64,000 nucleotides of DNA from Larkinella sp051857545 (GTDB taxonomy: Bacteria; Bacteroidota; Bacteroidia; Cytophagales; Spirosomataceae). The DNA is taken from NCBI RefSeq assembly GCF_051857545.1, contig NZ_JBPZHB010000003.1:248001-312000 (forward strand), in the 5' to 3' direction. Under the pieces are notes generated by a model, which saw nothing but the letters and a program-made list of their open reading frames with translations, did no database searches and was not told the origin of the DNA. Shown piece by piece: positions 1-8,647 of this stretch (position 1 is its first letter; each line of letters starts with the position of its first letter). The translations under genes were made by a program, and so were the position numbers.

Positions 1-2
1 AC

Positions 3-836
3 CTGCTCGATATTGACCGGATCGATGGCGACAGTCAGTATCAGGATGAGGTGACGGTTTCGGGCAGCAACGGAGGAACGCCGGTTAATCCGGCCATCGG
101 ATCGGCGGCAACCAATACCGTCAGCGGCAATACCATCACGGGAATCAACAGTAACGTTAACAATGCGGTCAACACGATTGCGTTCAGCAGTCCGGTGACC
201 GAAGTGACCATTCAATACTGTGCCGGACCGGATTGGGTCGACCCGAAACGACAGTTTATTTTCATTTCCAATTTCAATTGGGACGATGCTGCGGCCATGC
301 CCGTGCGGCTGGCGTCGTTCAGCGGCAAGCGGGTTGAACACCAGATGCTGCTGGGCTGGCAAACTACTTTTGAATCCAACAGTGCCTATTTCGCTGTGGA
401 ACGCAGCACCGACGCTCAATCCTTTGAAGCCATTGGGCGAGTCGTTTCCAAAGGGTTCTCCGAATCGATGCAGGTATACGGTTTTACGGATGAAGCTCCG
501 CAAAAGGGAACGAATTATTACCGCTTGCGGCAGGTCGACCGCGACGGCCGGTTTGCGTTTTCGAAAATCCTGGGGCTGACATACGATGCTGACGGCTTCT
601 ATTTTGAGGTACTGGCGCTGGAACGGGGCCGGGTCGAAGTGAAAACCAATGCACCGGACCCCGCGTTTGCGGTGGTGGATTTGCAGGGAATTCCGAATCT
701 GGGAACAATTGAAAAGGTCAGTGCCACCCGGTATGTACTCCACGTTACGCCCTCCGGTCGGGCCACGCCGGTCCTGAAAATCGTCCAGATGCGAACGAAT
801 CAGTTTAAGTATGCCAAAAAAATTCTGCTGAATTAA
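3..836 (+). CDS. Secreted surface protein, C-terminal part (partial at window start)
   Basis: The reading frame is open from the first bases of the window, so the N-terminus lies outside. The visible first residues (DIDRID, then QDEVTVSGSNGG) resemble the concluding strands of a calcium/DUF-type beta-sandwich common in large Bacteroidota surface proteins. The rest has a fibronectin-like segment with the typical phrase NYYRLRQVDRDGRF (about residues 170-185 of the visible part), which precedes a C-terminal sorting domain in many type IX-secreted proteins; the end KYAKKILLN is compatible with a short type A sorting tail but is not a strong match. Function is therefore only 'secreted or cell-surface protein'. 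Its TAA overlaps the stop codon of the convergent gene in a shared TTAA at 833-836. Confidence 0.75.
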   Translation: MLDIDRIDGDSQYQDEVTVSGSNGGTPVNPAIGSAATNTVSGNTITGINSNVNNAVNTIAFSSPVTEVTIQYCAGPDWVDPKRQFIFISNFNWDDAAAMPVRLASFSGKRVEHQMLLGWQTTFESNSAYFAVERSTDAQSFEAIGRVVSKGFSESMQVYGFTDEAPQKGTNYYRLRQVDRDGRFAFSKILGLTYDADGFYFEVLALERGRVEVKTNAPDPAFAVVDLQGIPNLGTIEKVSATRYVLHVTPSGRATPVLKIVQMRTNQFKYAKKILLN

Positions 837-2242
837 CGGGTCTTTACGGTCAAAGCCAGATCGGCCCCGAAAGCCGGGGTTTTAAGCGTTGCCAAACCGC
901 CGGAATGCCGAAGTTTTTCCTTCTGCTTCCGGCCGGTTTCCGGCTCAACGTAGGTGACCGTATAGCGACCGGCGGGCAGATTCAGCGTCAGGCTCATCGG
1001 TTCGGGCTGTTTCGGATGGTTGCCGTTGTAGATGTACAGGGCGTACTGTTTCCCGGTTTCGCTGAGGGCGTGAACCCGCACCCGCGACGGTAACGAACCG
1101 CCTGGCAAAACCGTATCCGGTTTCATCCGAACGAAATCCAGCCCTTGCATAAAATCTTTCAGTACACCCAGTTGCTTCCGAAACGCCGGACTGCCCCCGC
1201 CGGGCGATTTCGGCCCCGGCGTGTAGGTGCCGTTGGGTTGAACGGACGTGAACGAATAATCGAGGTTGTTGTAGAGACCGCCCCCGGCCAGCAAAAACTC
1301 CCAGCCTTCTTTGCGGTAGGTGGAGTCGGCAGTGCCTTTAAAACCGGTTTCGTTGTCGCCCAGGACTTTGTTCAGCCCGTAATTGAGCGGGACCGCTTTG
1401 GGTGGCGTTGCGTAGTGAAAGTTAAAAACCGACACGGCCGAATGCGGCTTTTCGATTTTGGCCGAACCATTGGCGATGTTCTGCGTAATGAGGTGTTTGT
1501 TGGGTAAACTGGTCTCGGTTTCCACAATGAGGTCGGCGATGTGGTGCTGCCAGTTTAGTTGTACCCCGCCAAAATACGGTTCGTTGCAGATTTCAAACAG
1601 CACATTGCTGAAACCGTTCAACTCCGTCACGATTTTCCGCACCATGGCTTCCTGAATGGCCAGCAACCCGCCGTTTTTGTCGAGTGTGTAGACGTCGTTC
1701 CGCCCGACCGTTCCAACCGAATTGACGTTGTTAGCGGCATTCTTTGGGCTGATGACCCACATTTTCTCTTCGTAAAACGGACAGAAGAGCGCCAGTTCGA
1801 CAATAATGCCGCGTTGTTCGGCGGCTCCCACAAAGTCCTTCAACCGGTTGAAATAAGTATCATCCCAACGCGAAAGGTCAAACTTGTTGCCACCCAACGC
1901 GTAGCCAGCCTGTTCGCTGCGGGGCCACGGACAAACAAACCGCCCCGTTTCCGGTGCCATCGTGTTGTGTTCGATCCCGAAGTCGCCGGGGGCTTCGCGG
2001 TAGGCTCCGGTGAAGGTGCGGGTCAGGTTCAAACCGTCTTTTTGAAGCGTGTTGAGATACGTAATGAAATCAAAATCCAGGTTCAGAACCGCTCCGTAAT
2101 GTTCGCCCGACGTAATCAACACCGTGGGTTTGCCCTGGTAGCTGAAATAATGCGGATTGTCGGGGTGCAAACGGATGGGTTGCGCTGAAAGCCAGCCCGT
2201 TAGGCCAGTCAAGGCAAGGGTCGCTAGAAACCGGTTTCTCAT
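833..2242 (-). CDS. Secreted glycoside hydrolase, clan GH-A type (DUF4038/GH140-like)
   Basis: Protein of 469 aa with a Sec signal peptide ending near LSAQP (residue 20). The fold signatures are those of a (beta/alpha)8 retaining hydrolase: FEICNEPY places a probable acid/base Glu at residue 221, and GDNETGF a probable nucleophile Glu at 298. A small beta-rich C-terminal domain (about 385-469) looks like the collagenase-associated domain found behind DUF4038 catalytic domains. These families act on plant cell-wall or rhamnogalacturonan-type glycans, but the substrate here cannot be read from sequence. The gene lies 57 bp behind the PHP fusion gene on the same strand and is probably co-transcribed with it. 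Its stop codon overlaps that of the convergent upstream gene. Confidence 0.8.
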   Translation of the reverse strand: MRNRFLATLALTGLTGWLSAQPIRLHPDNPHYFSYQGKPTVLITSGEHYGAVLNLDFDFITYLNTLQKDGLNLTRTFTGAYREAPGDFGIEHNTMAPETGRFVCPWPRSEQAGYALGGNKFDLSRWDDTYFNRLKDFVGAAEQRGIIVELALFCPFYEEKMWVISPKNAANNVNSVGTVGRNDVYTLDKNGGLLAIQEAMVRKIVTELNGFSNVLFEICNEPYFGGVQLNWQHHIADLIVETETSLPNKHLITQNIANGSAKIEKPHSAVSVFNFHYATPPKAVPLNYGLNKVLGDNETGFKGTADSTYRKEGWEFLLAGGGLYNNLDYSFTSVQPNGTYTPGPKSPGGGSPAFRKQLGVLKDFMQGLDFVRMKPDTVLPGGSLPSRVRVHALSETGKQYALYIYNGNHPKQPEPMSLTLNLPAGRYTVTYVEPETGRKQKEKLRHSGGLATLKTPAFGADLALTVKTR

Positions 2243-2299
2243 GGTTCAGGAGTCGAATGGATAAAGGGCTATTATACTCTCTTGTCTTTGCTCTCAGGT

Positions 2300-4222
2300 C
2301 TATTTCAACAAAAAATCCCGTGCCAGTTCCAGTTGATCGGTGCTCAGAAAATCGGCACCGGCTTCGCGGAGTTTGGCCCACACCGCCGGATCTTCGGGAC
2401 AGGCCCAGAGCCGCAGTTTCTTCCCCTCGGCGTGAACCCGCTGAACCAGTTGCCGGAGTTTTTGAAACTGCTCGTCCGGTATCGGCCCTTGTCCGCGCCA
2501 TTGAAGCTGGTTGCCATAGGCATCGCTCACCACCGGCATCAGGTCGCGACTGAATCCCTTGCCCAGATCGGCGGGCCGTCCGTCGATGCCTACCAAACGC
2601 TCTTTGGCTCTTTTTACGGTTTCGATGGGGCGGTTTCCGGAAATAAAAACCGTGACAGCACCCGGCTGGCAGCGGTTTCCCTTGCAGGTGGTCAGAATCG
2701 ACCGATAGCGTTGCAACACCTTCTCCAAAGCCCGGTAGGTGCTGTCGGCCCCGGTTTTGAAGTCGATCATCAGGTAAACCGGGCCGCTGTAGTTGGCATA
2801 CACTTTCCCGCCGTTTTGGCGAATTCGCTCGGCCAGCGGGCGCAGGTACAGATTTTCGAGTGACTTATCCGTGTTCCAGAAAGCCGGGCGGTTGTGGGCG
2901 ACATACAGCGTGTCCTGGTGCGCATACACATCAGCTTCTACACTCGTAAAACCGTGATCCAGCGCATCCCAAAGCGGGCGCGATTGCTCATAATCATTGT
3001 GCGCGTGGGCGTTGGGCAGCGGCACCACGCTGGCGAGTGGCTGCGGAGTCTGCAACGGAGCCATCGGCTGCGTCCAGGCGGTTTCGACATCACCCGGCTC
3101 AAACGGATTGAATTTGGGTTTGGTCGAAATGACTTTGGCCCGCACCAGCAACTCGTCGGTCAGCGTATAACTCGCTTCCGTGCCCGCCAGCTCGCGCAGA
3201 ATTTCCGCCTTTTCCTGCCCTTTCCGAATGCCGATAAATTGAATTCGGTAGGTGACATCCGGTTCGGTTTTGATTTTAAACGCCACGGTTTTAGCGGTTT
3301 GCGTCAGGCTTTCGAAGGTGACCCCCGTGGTCGCGTAAAACCGGCCCGCTTCCAGCGCTTCCACAATCGTGTTGGGTTTTAGCTCGGGCGCGTTCACCAT
3401 CACCCAGCCCCGACCCGAATTGCTGTAGGTGGGTCCGAAGAAATTATAATTATGACTGTCGTCGGTGGCCAGGCCGAGCATCAGCGGGCGGCCCTGCCGC
3501 AGAAACGTCAGGTTGATTTTATCCCACATGGCCTCAGTGCCTTCGCGGGTGCTGTCCCCGTAGTTATGTACCTGCGGGTGGCCGTTGAAGACCTCGAAAA
3601 ACCGCTCGTGCCGGAGTTGCATCAGGTCGTTGGCCGTAATGGCGTAATGAAAATTGGGGTGGTTGATGTGGGGAAACATGGGCTGGCCCGTTTGCCGCCG
3701 TTGCGCTACCACCGCGTCGATGTTGTTCTGCATGACCTCGGCTACGCTGTTGCCCGGCAGCGGTTTCAGCAGGTTCTGGAGGTTGGTCATGTTGATGTGA
3801 ATGGGCTTGCCCTGGTACCCCGTTGAGACTTCTTCGCTCTTGAGAATCAGGAACTTCTCCGGTTCTTCAAAATAGCTGCGGTATTCGCTGAGGTTCTTCA
3901 GCCGCACTTTCAGGGAATCATTCGGGCCGGTCTGGTATTTCACCCAATCGGGGCCGAAGGTGCGCAAATACCGTTCGAAGGTGCGCCGACGGTCGGGAGC
4001 GCGCGGCACTTTGATCCATTTTTCGCCTTCCTGAAATGTGTTGTGATCCGACAAACCGATGAACTGGTAGCCGTTGGCCTTGTACCAGTCCATGATCATT
4101 TCGGGATAATCGTCGCCGTCGCTCCAGAGCGAGTGCGTGTGGAGGTTGCCTTTATACCAGTGCTGGGCCTGGGCAAGCGGAATGAACAACAGAAGGAAAA
4201 GAAAGAGGAAAACCGGTCGCAT
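2300..4222 (-). CDS. PHP-domain metallohydrolase fused to a PI-PLC/GDPD-like domain
   Basis: A 640-aa exported protein with a signal peptide (cleavage near AQAQ, residue 20). The N-terminal half is a PHP phosphoesterase of the CehA/McbA type: NLHTHSLWSDGD gives metal ligands H28, H30 and D35, and GLSDHN gives D59/H60. From about residue 400 a second domain begins with NAHAHNDYEQ (H406, H408, D410), followed by VEADVYAH and AHNRP, the pattern of the PI-PLC-X/glycerophosphodiesterase-like TIM barrel of AIM6-type proteins. Two phosphodiesterase-like domains on one exported chain suggest degradation of a phospho-glycan or glycerophosphodiester outside the cytoplasm, but the substrate is unknown. 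It is the first gene of a probable two-gene unit with the downstream hydrolase. Confidence 0.8.
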   Translation of the reverse strand: MRPVFLFLFLLLFIPLAQAQHWYKGNLHTHSLWSDGDDYPEMIMDWYKANGYQFIGLSDHNTFQEGEKWIKVPRAPDRRRTFERYLRTFGPDWVKYQTGPNDSLKVRLKNLSEYRSYFEEPEKFLILKSEEVSTGYQGKPIHINMTNLQNLLKPLPGNSVAEVMQNNIDAVVAQRRQTGQPMFPHINHPNFHYAITANDLMQLRHERFFEVFNGHPQVHNYGDSTREGTEAMWDKINLTFLRQGRPLMLGLATDDSHNYNFFGPTYSNSGRGWVMVNAPELKPNTIVEALEAGRFYATTGVTFESLTQTAKTVAFKIKTEPDVTYRIQFIGIRKGQEKAEILRELAGTEASYTLTDELLVRAKVISTKPKFNPFEPGDVETAWTQPMAPLQTPQPLASVVPLPNAHAHNDYEQSRPLWDALDHGFTSVEADVYAHQDTLYVAHNRPAFWNTDKSLENLYLRPLAERIRQNGGKVYANYSGPVYLMIDFKTGADSTYRALEKVLQRYRSILTTCKGNRCQPGAVTVFISGNRPIETVKRAKERLVGIDGRPADLGKGFSRDLMPVVSDAYGNQLQWRGQGPIPDEQFQKLRQLVQRVHAEGKKLRLWACPEDPAVWAKLREAGADFLSTDQLELARDFLLK

Positions 4223-4301
4223 GGGAGCATAAATGAGGATGCAACCGGGAAAGGGATTTGAGGGCGTTTTCTAACCTCTTCCACTTCGTTATTCGGTACT
4301 A

Positions 4302-4390
4302 ACTTCGAAATTCGGTGTTCGTTATTCACTATTCGATATTAAGTTGAAATGAATATCGAATAGTGAACACCGAACACCGAATTTCGAAGT
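4302..4390. repeat. Long palindromic repeat (39-bp arms)
   Basis: The left arm 4302-4340 and the right arm 4352-4390 are inverted copies with 2 mismatches in 39 and an 11-nt spacer. The arms consist of short AT-rich words such as ATTCGGTGTTCG, similar in style to the palindromes at 30.3, 52.0 and 58.8 kb but different in sequence. It fills most of the space between the PHP gene start and the cspA terminator and could form a long hairpin in either transcript. Confidence 0.8.
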
Positions 4391-4410
4391 AAAATGGGAA
4401 GGCATAAAAC

Positions 4411-4440
4411 AAAAAAAAACATGCCGGGAAGCATGTTTTT
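4411..4440 (-). terminator. Rho-independent terminator of the cold shock gene
   Basis: On the minus strand a 7-bp stem AACATGC/GCATGTT with a CTTCCCG-type loop is followed by a run of nine T residues, about 30 bp past the cold shock gene stop. The opposite strand also has five T residues after the stem, so some bidirectional action is possible. Confidence 0.8.
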
Positions 4441-4469
4441 CAAGCGTTTCAAATTATTATATCTTTCGA

Positions 4470-4661
4470 TTAAATAACCTCTACGTTAACGGCATTCAAA
4501 CCTTTTTTACCTTGCTCAACTTCAAATTGAACTTTGTCGTTCTCGCGAACTTCGTCAATCAAACCTGATACGTGAACAAAGATGTCTTTGTCTGAATCCG
4601 AAGGGGTAATAAACCCAAAACCTTTGAGTTCATTAAAAAATTTAACAGTTCCTGTTTGCAT
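4470..4661 (-). CDS. cspA: CspA-family cold shock protein
   Basis: A 63-aa single OB-fold protein that binds single-stranded RNA/DNA and acts as an RNA chaperone in the cytoplasm. RNP1 (KGFGFI) and RNP2 (DIFVHVS) are both intact, and the length is normal for the family (about 63-70 aa). It is monocistronic: its own promoter candidate lies just upstream and a clear terminator just downstream. No Shine-Dalgarno sequence is visible; the leader directly before the ATG is A/T-rich, as is common in Bacteroidota. The start is fixed by the conserved MxTGTVKFF opening. Confidence 0.95.
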   Translation of the reverse strand: MQTGTVKFFNELKGFGFITPSDSDKDIFVHVSGLIDEVRENDKVQFEVEQGKKGLNAVNVEVI

Positions 4662-4689
4662 TATATTGTATTGTATTTTAAAATTTCAC

Positions 4690-4697
4690 CAAAGGTA
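4690..4697 (-). promoter_or_regulatory. Candidate -7 box (TACCTTTG) of the cold shock gene
   Basis: On the minus strand TACCTTTG is a perfect match to the Bacteroidota -7 consensus TAnnTTTG, 29-36 bp before the cold shock ATG. No convincing TTTG -33 box is seen at 19-21 bp upstream. Confidence 0.55.
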
Positions 4698-4802
4698 ACA
4701 AGAATAAATCAGAACCGCATCATGTCCTTTATTTATTTTGATACAAGCCATGATGAATAAAACCGTCCTGTCTGGATTTCCCGTTTTTTTAAGCCCATTC
4801 CG

Positions 4803-6665
4803 TTAGTTTCTTTTCAAGACCACCGCCTGTCCGCCGGAGGGTAACAGATTGGCAGTCAGGCGGTCTTTCGACGTGACGGTGCGGGTTTGCTTCCGGATCT
4901 TTCCGGTTCCATCGTCCTCATACACCGAGAGCGAATACCGTTTCCCCGGTTCCAGAAAGGCCAGCGACAGGTCGATTTTCCGGGCTTCGGTGCTGGTAAT
5001 GGTGCCCAGAAACCAGTCATTTCCTTTCCGCCGGGCCACCGACACATACTGTCCGGGCGTTCCATCCAGCACTTTCGTTTCATCCCAAACCGTCGGGAGG
5101 TCTTTCCAGAATTCAATTTCCTGCCGATCCGGGAAATCGGCCGGTTTGCCGTACCAGTACAGATACTGAAGCGGACTGAAATAAATCACCGGCAACGCCA
5201 GTTGGTGGCCTTTGGTGTTGGTCAACCGCGGCTGGTTGAAGCAGAACGTATAATCGGCGGCTCCGGCAATGTACCGCGTGAAGGGCAAAACCGTGTTGTG
5301 GGTCGCATTGGGCCATTCTTCGTTGCCCCGCACGCCTTCCTGCGTCAAGAGGTTTGGATACGTCCGGCTGAAACCGGTCGGGCTATATTCATCGTGGATG
5401 TCCAGAACCAGTTGGTGTTTGGCGGCTTTGCGGATGGCGTCGTGAAGCCAGACCGTCCAGTGGTGCGATCCCGTATGCACAAAACCGTATTTGATGCCGG
5501 CAACGCCCCAGCGTTGGTAGAGCGGCAGCAGCGTATCCAGTTGCCGTTCGAGGGCGCGGTGGTTGACGTACAAAATGACTTTCTTCCCCTTCGATTTGGC
5601 ATACCGAATGGCTTCGGGCAAATCCAGATCGCCTTTCGGATTCCGGCGCGGATCGACCGACACCCTGGTGGCGTCCGACGCAATTTCGTATTCGTGACCG
5701 TACCAGCCCGCGTCGAAATGGAGGTAGTCGATGTTTTGCTCCACCGCAAAATCGACCAGATTTTTGGCCCCGGTGGTCGACAGCGTCACTTCCCGCATTA
5801 CTTTTCCCGGTTTGATCCAGCTCACATCTTTGATTTCATTCGGCGGATTGAGGTTCTGAATCAGGTAGTTGTGTTCCAGCAGATCGCCGGGGCGGTCGGC
5901 TGCCATCACCACCCGCCACGAACTGGCAAAGGGCGAAGCTTCGGTGATTTCGCCCGCCAGTTGGCTGACGAGTTGGTTCAGACCGGCGGTTTTGAGCCGC
6001 ACCAGCGGATAACTGCTCTGCTCGGCTTGTGTGATGCAGGCCCAGGTTCCGTTGTCGAGTTTCAGGGTGAGCGGCATTTGGGCGGCTTTCGTCCAGTTCT
6101 CTACGTTCCGTTCTTCGTAGCTCCCCTGCGCATGATCGGTGTAGAGGGCTTTCGTTTTCGGCGGCAGGTTGAAAAAGGTCATTTCCTGCCCAACATCCAG
6201 AATCTGCATGCGCAGGTCTTCCGGGAAAAAATACCGGAAAGCCACGCCCTCGTCGTACGCCCGGACGATGAGTTGCATCGTTCCGCCCGACCCCGGCCCG
6301 TTGCGCAGGCTGACAACCAGTTCGTTGTAGCGATCCGGAATCTCGGCGCGTTCACCCCAAACCGGTTTCCAGTTTGCTTGCTGGCTTCGTTTCGTCGCCG
6401 ACACGATCCGCAGGTTCTTATCCCAGTTCAACGGCCGGGAACCAGCGGGATTGCCGCCCAGTCCCAGCCGCGAAGGCTGAATCAGGGGCTGGTTCCGGTA
6501 CGTTATTTCGTAAACCGGACTTTGGGGCGATTCCGGCATATCGCGCAGGCCAATCGACCAGGTGAGCAGGCCGTTGGGCGAACTGATCCGGAGCGAATCC
6601 GGCGTTTGCGCCCGCCCCAAGTTGATCAGGGTCAGGGAGAAAATAGCGAAAAGAATTCGGGTCAT
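4803..6665 (-). CDS. Glycoside hydrolase family 97 (alpha-glucosidase/alpha-galactosidase)
   Basis: A 620-aa periplasmic enzyme with a signal peptide (MTRILFAIFSLTLINLGRAQ). It has the three GH97 parts: N-terminal beta-sandwich (about 25-270), TIM barrel (about 280-530, with HFDAGWYG) and C-terminal beta domain. DIHDEYSPTG (residues 422-431) and EGVRGNEE (443-450) are family blocks; the Asp in the DIHDEY block rather than the Glu-rich pattern of inverting SusB suggests a retaining alpha-galactosidase-like member, which I hold only moderately. It is the last gene of the SusC/SusD unit, separated from susD by a palindromic repeat region, and probably releases alpha-linked sugars from the glycan imported by that pair. 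Confidence 0.9.
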   Translation of the reverse strand: MTRILFAIFSLTLINLGRAQTPDSLRISSPNGLLTWSIGLRDMPESPQSPVYEITYRNQPLIQPSRLGLGGNPAGSRPLNWDKNLRIVSATKRSQQANWKPVWGERAEIPDRYNELVVSLRNGPGSGGTMQLIVRAYDEGVAFRYFFPEDLRMQILDVGQEMTFFNLPPKTKALYTDHAQGSYEERNVENWTKAAQMPLTLKLDNGTWACITQAEQSSYPLVRLKTAGLNQLVSQLAGEITEASPFASSWRVVMAADRPGDLLEHNYLIQNLNPPNEIKDVSWIKPGKVMREVTLSTTGAKNLVDFAVEQNIDYLHFDAGWYGHEYEIASDATRVSVDPRRNPKGDLDLPEAIRYAKSKGKKVILYVNHRALERQLDTLLPLYQRWGVAGIKYGFVHTGSHHWTVWLHDAIRKAAKHQLVLDIHDEYSPTGFSRTYPNLLTQEGVRGNEEWPNATHNTVLPFTRYIAGAADYTFCFNQPRLTNTKGHQLALPVIYFSPLQYLYWYGKPADFPDRQEIEFWKDLPTVWDETKVLDGTPGQYVSVARRKGNDWFLGTITSTEARKIDLSLAFLEPGKRYSLSVYEDDGTGKIRKQTRTVTSKDRLTANLLPSGGQAVVLKRN

Positions 6666-6770
6666 TCAGGTTGAACGTTTAAAAGGGTACATACACCAAT
6701 CTCGCTGATTGTTCGCGATGATGGTTGAATATAAGGATTAAAAAGGTGAGCCATTCATCCCGCAGGGATT

Positions 6771-6921
6771 TAACAGCGCAGCGTCGGTAGTAGTAGGTCA
6801 GGCGATTTGTGGCTCTTGCGTGCCGTGAGGTACGCGACCCATTCTTGCGGTATATTGTCGCGTACCTCACAGCACGCGGGACGTTGAAATTCGTTTTTCT
6901 GCTACCGACGCTACGCTGTTA
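6771..6921. repeat. Nested palindromic repeat between GH97 and susD
   Basis: Outer arms TAACAGCGCAGCGTCGGTAG (6771-6790) and its inverted copy (6902-6921) differ at one base. Inside them is a second inverted pair, 6818-6838 and 6857-6877 (GCGTGCCGTGAGGTACGCGA type), also with one mismatch. Short GC-rich palindromes (TCCCGCAGGGA at the left edge, GCCCCTGACGGGGC at the right edge) flank the unit. Both words recur at 44.36-44.43 kb, so this is a dispersed family. I see no gene in 6666-6948; a small open frame there is only repeat sequence. Confidence 0.8.
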
Positions 6922-6948
6922 TGCCCCTGACGGGGCACGGTTTTTTAA

Positions 6949-8616
6949 TTAATACCCCGGATTCTGTTCGATTTTAGCATCGAGGTTGGCATCGATGAAT
7001 TTCTGCGGAATCGGGAATAGTTCGTGTTTTTCGACGATGTTGCTGCCGGTTTTGGTATTGTACTTCTTCACCCGCTCAACCAATAGGGGCGAATTGGCCA
7101 GAAAACCGAAGCGGATGAGCGTTCGACGGCGGGGCTCTTCCATGATCAACTCCCGCACGCGCTCGTCCAGAATGTAGTCGAGCGTGGCGCGGTCGGCCGT
7201 AACCGGTTTGGCTTTGGCCCGGCTGCGCAGCACGTTGAGGTCGTCGGCGGCTTTTTGCCGGTCACCTTTCCGGATGTAGGCTTCGGCCCTGAGCAGGTAG
7301 GTTTCGGCCAGCCGGATTTTATAAAACTCAACGAACGTCCGCCCGGCGGTATTTCCGGCCAGCGGATCACCCTCGAGTTTCCGGGTATACGGATAATACC
7401 AGCCGGAATTCAGCGTGTCGATTTTGGCCGCCACAGGATCAACTTTCTGTCCGAAAAAACGGGAGGTGGCATTGTTGTAATAGAACGTCCGACGCATGTT
7501 GTACGCCGAATTCCGCATGTCGTTCCAATCTTCTTTCCAGACGTCGTAACTGGCGTAGGGCGTTCCCATCACCCAACCCACCGGACGGCCCAGGCTATCG
7601 CAAACGACCATACCCGACTTGCCTTCCGGGTCTTTGATGTTGTGATACCCGGCTCCCCAGGCCCGCATGCTGCTGTTTCCGCCGAAAGCGGTCGCGTTGG
7701 TTGCATTGGTGTAGGCAACGCCACCGGGTGTCTGGTATTCGAACTGAATGGCCCAGATGGTCTCGGTATTGGCCGCCAGATTCTGGTTTTTATCCCGAAA
7801 CAAATCCGAAAAAACATCGCCGGGTTTGTCCAGTTTGCTGCCAAAGCGCTGCGTCATGAGCTTGTACGAACCGTCGTTGATCACGGCGGAAGCGGCTTCA
7901 ATGGCTTTGTCGTTGTTGCCCAGCGCCAGGTAGACTTCGCTCAGAAAATGGTCGGCAGCGGCTTTCACGATCCGACCGGGAGCCGCCGGTTTTTTGGGGA
8001 GCCATTGCGAGGCAAACTCAAGATCCTGCCGGGCAAACTCCAGCACCTCCTGACGACTGGCCCGCGTATAATCCGTTTTGGGTGCCGTTTCGACATGCGA
8101 CACCAGCGGGACACCACCGTACAGATTGGCCAGAATCGAGTAGGTGTAGCCCCGAAAAAACCGTGCTTCGGCCAGAATGGCGTTCTTTTCAGCCTCATTC
8201 GCCCATTTGGCGGTCGGTTTATCGGCATAATCGACCACGATGTTGGCACGCGGTAGCATTTTGAGATACGCCCATTCCCACCACAGATCGACGGACGCCA
8301 GCGTCGGGGTCAGCGAAACGTTGTAATCACGCAACAGCGTCGATACGGCCCCCGGCATGTAGGCATCCGTGCCGATGTTCATGGCGTGCAGGTTCTCGGT
8401 GTCGGTTCCGAATAATTCGTCCCGGGCGGCCGCGTGAATGGCGATGATGGCGGTTTCAAAACCGGCTTTATCCACCAGCACTACATCGGGATTCAAAAAG
8501 GCCCGGGGCGTTTCGTCGAGTACATTGTCTTTGCAGGCACTGGCCCAGAAAACCAGCAGCAGCGTTCCCAGGAGCGTCAGATGCCGTTTTGAAGCTAAAA
8601 AAAGGATGCGTTTCAT
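6949..8616 (-). CDS. SusD/RagB-family glycan-binding lipoprotein
   Basis: A 555-aa outer-membrane lipoprotein that captures oligosaccharides at the cell surface and hands them to the SusC channel. The N-terminus has a signal peptide with a lipobox-like WASAC (Cys about residue 28) followed by KDNVLDE, the usual start of the mature protein. TPR-like helices carry the family phrases EARFFRGYTYS and LAETYLLRAEAY, and the C-terminus has the RRRTLIRFG and FPIPQKFIDANLDAKIEQNPGY-type ending (PIPQ motif; mature end NPGY). It lies 31 bp behind susC on the same strand and is surely co-transcribed with it. Confidence 0.95.
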   Translation of the reverse strand: MKRILFLASKRHLTLLGTLLLVFWASACKDNVLDETPRAFLNPDVVLVDKAGFETAIIAIHAAARDELFGTDTENLHAMNIGTDAYMPGAVSTLLRDYNVSLTPTLASVDLWWEWAYLKMLPRANIVVDYADKPTAKWANEAEKNAILAEARFFRGYTYSILANLYGGVPLVSHVETAPKTDYTRASRQEVLEFARQDLEFASQWLPKKPAAPGRIVKAAADHFLSEVYLALGNNDKAIEAASAVINDGSYKLMTQRFGSKLDKPGDVFSDLFRDKNQNLAANTETIWAIQFEYQTPGGVAYTNATNATAFGGNSSMRAWGAGYHNIKDPEGKSGMVVCDSLGRPVGWVMGTPYASYDVWKEDWNDMRNSAYNMRRTFYYNNATSRFFGQKVDPVAAKIDTLNSGWYYPYTRKLEGDPLAGNTAGRTFVEFYKIRLAETYLLRAEAYIRKGDRQKAADDLNVLRSRAKAKPVTADRATLDYILDERVRELIMEEPRRRTLIRFGFLANSPLLVERVKKYNTKTGSNIVEKHELFPIPQKFIDANLDAKIEQNPGY

Positions 8617-8647
8617 TGGTTGAAATCCGTTCAGGGTGGCTGGAATG

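Noticed and set aside
4096..4329. Small minus-strand frame upstream of the PHP gene
   Set aside because: Overlaps the PHP start in another frame and runs into the palindrome; no conserved features.
4887..6674. Long plus-strand open frame of 595 codons inside the GH97 gene
   Set aside because: It is antisense to a well-conserved GH97 protein, has no family motifs and is explained by few stop codons on the opposite strand of GC-rich coding DNA.
6679..6870. Open frame of 63 codons in the repeat region
   Set aside because: Arg- and Tyr-rich nonsense composition, lies wholly in palindromic repeat DNA.
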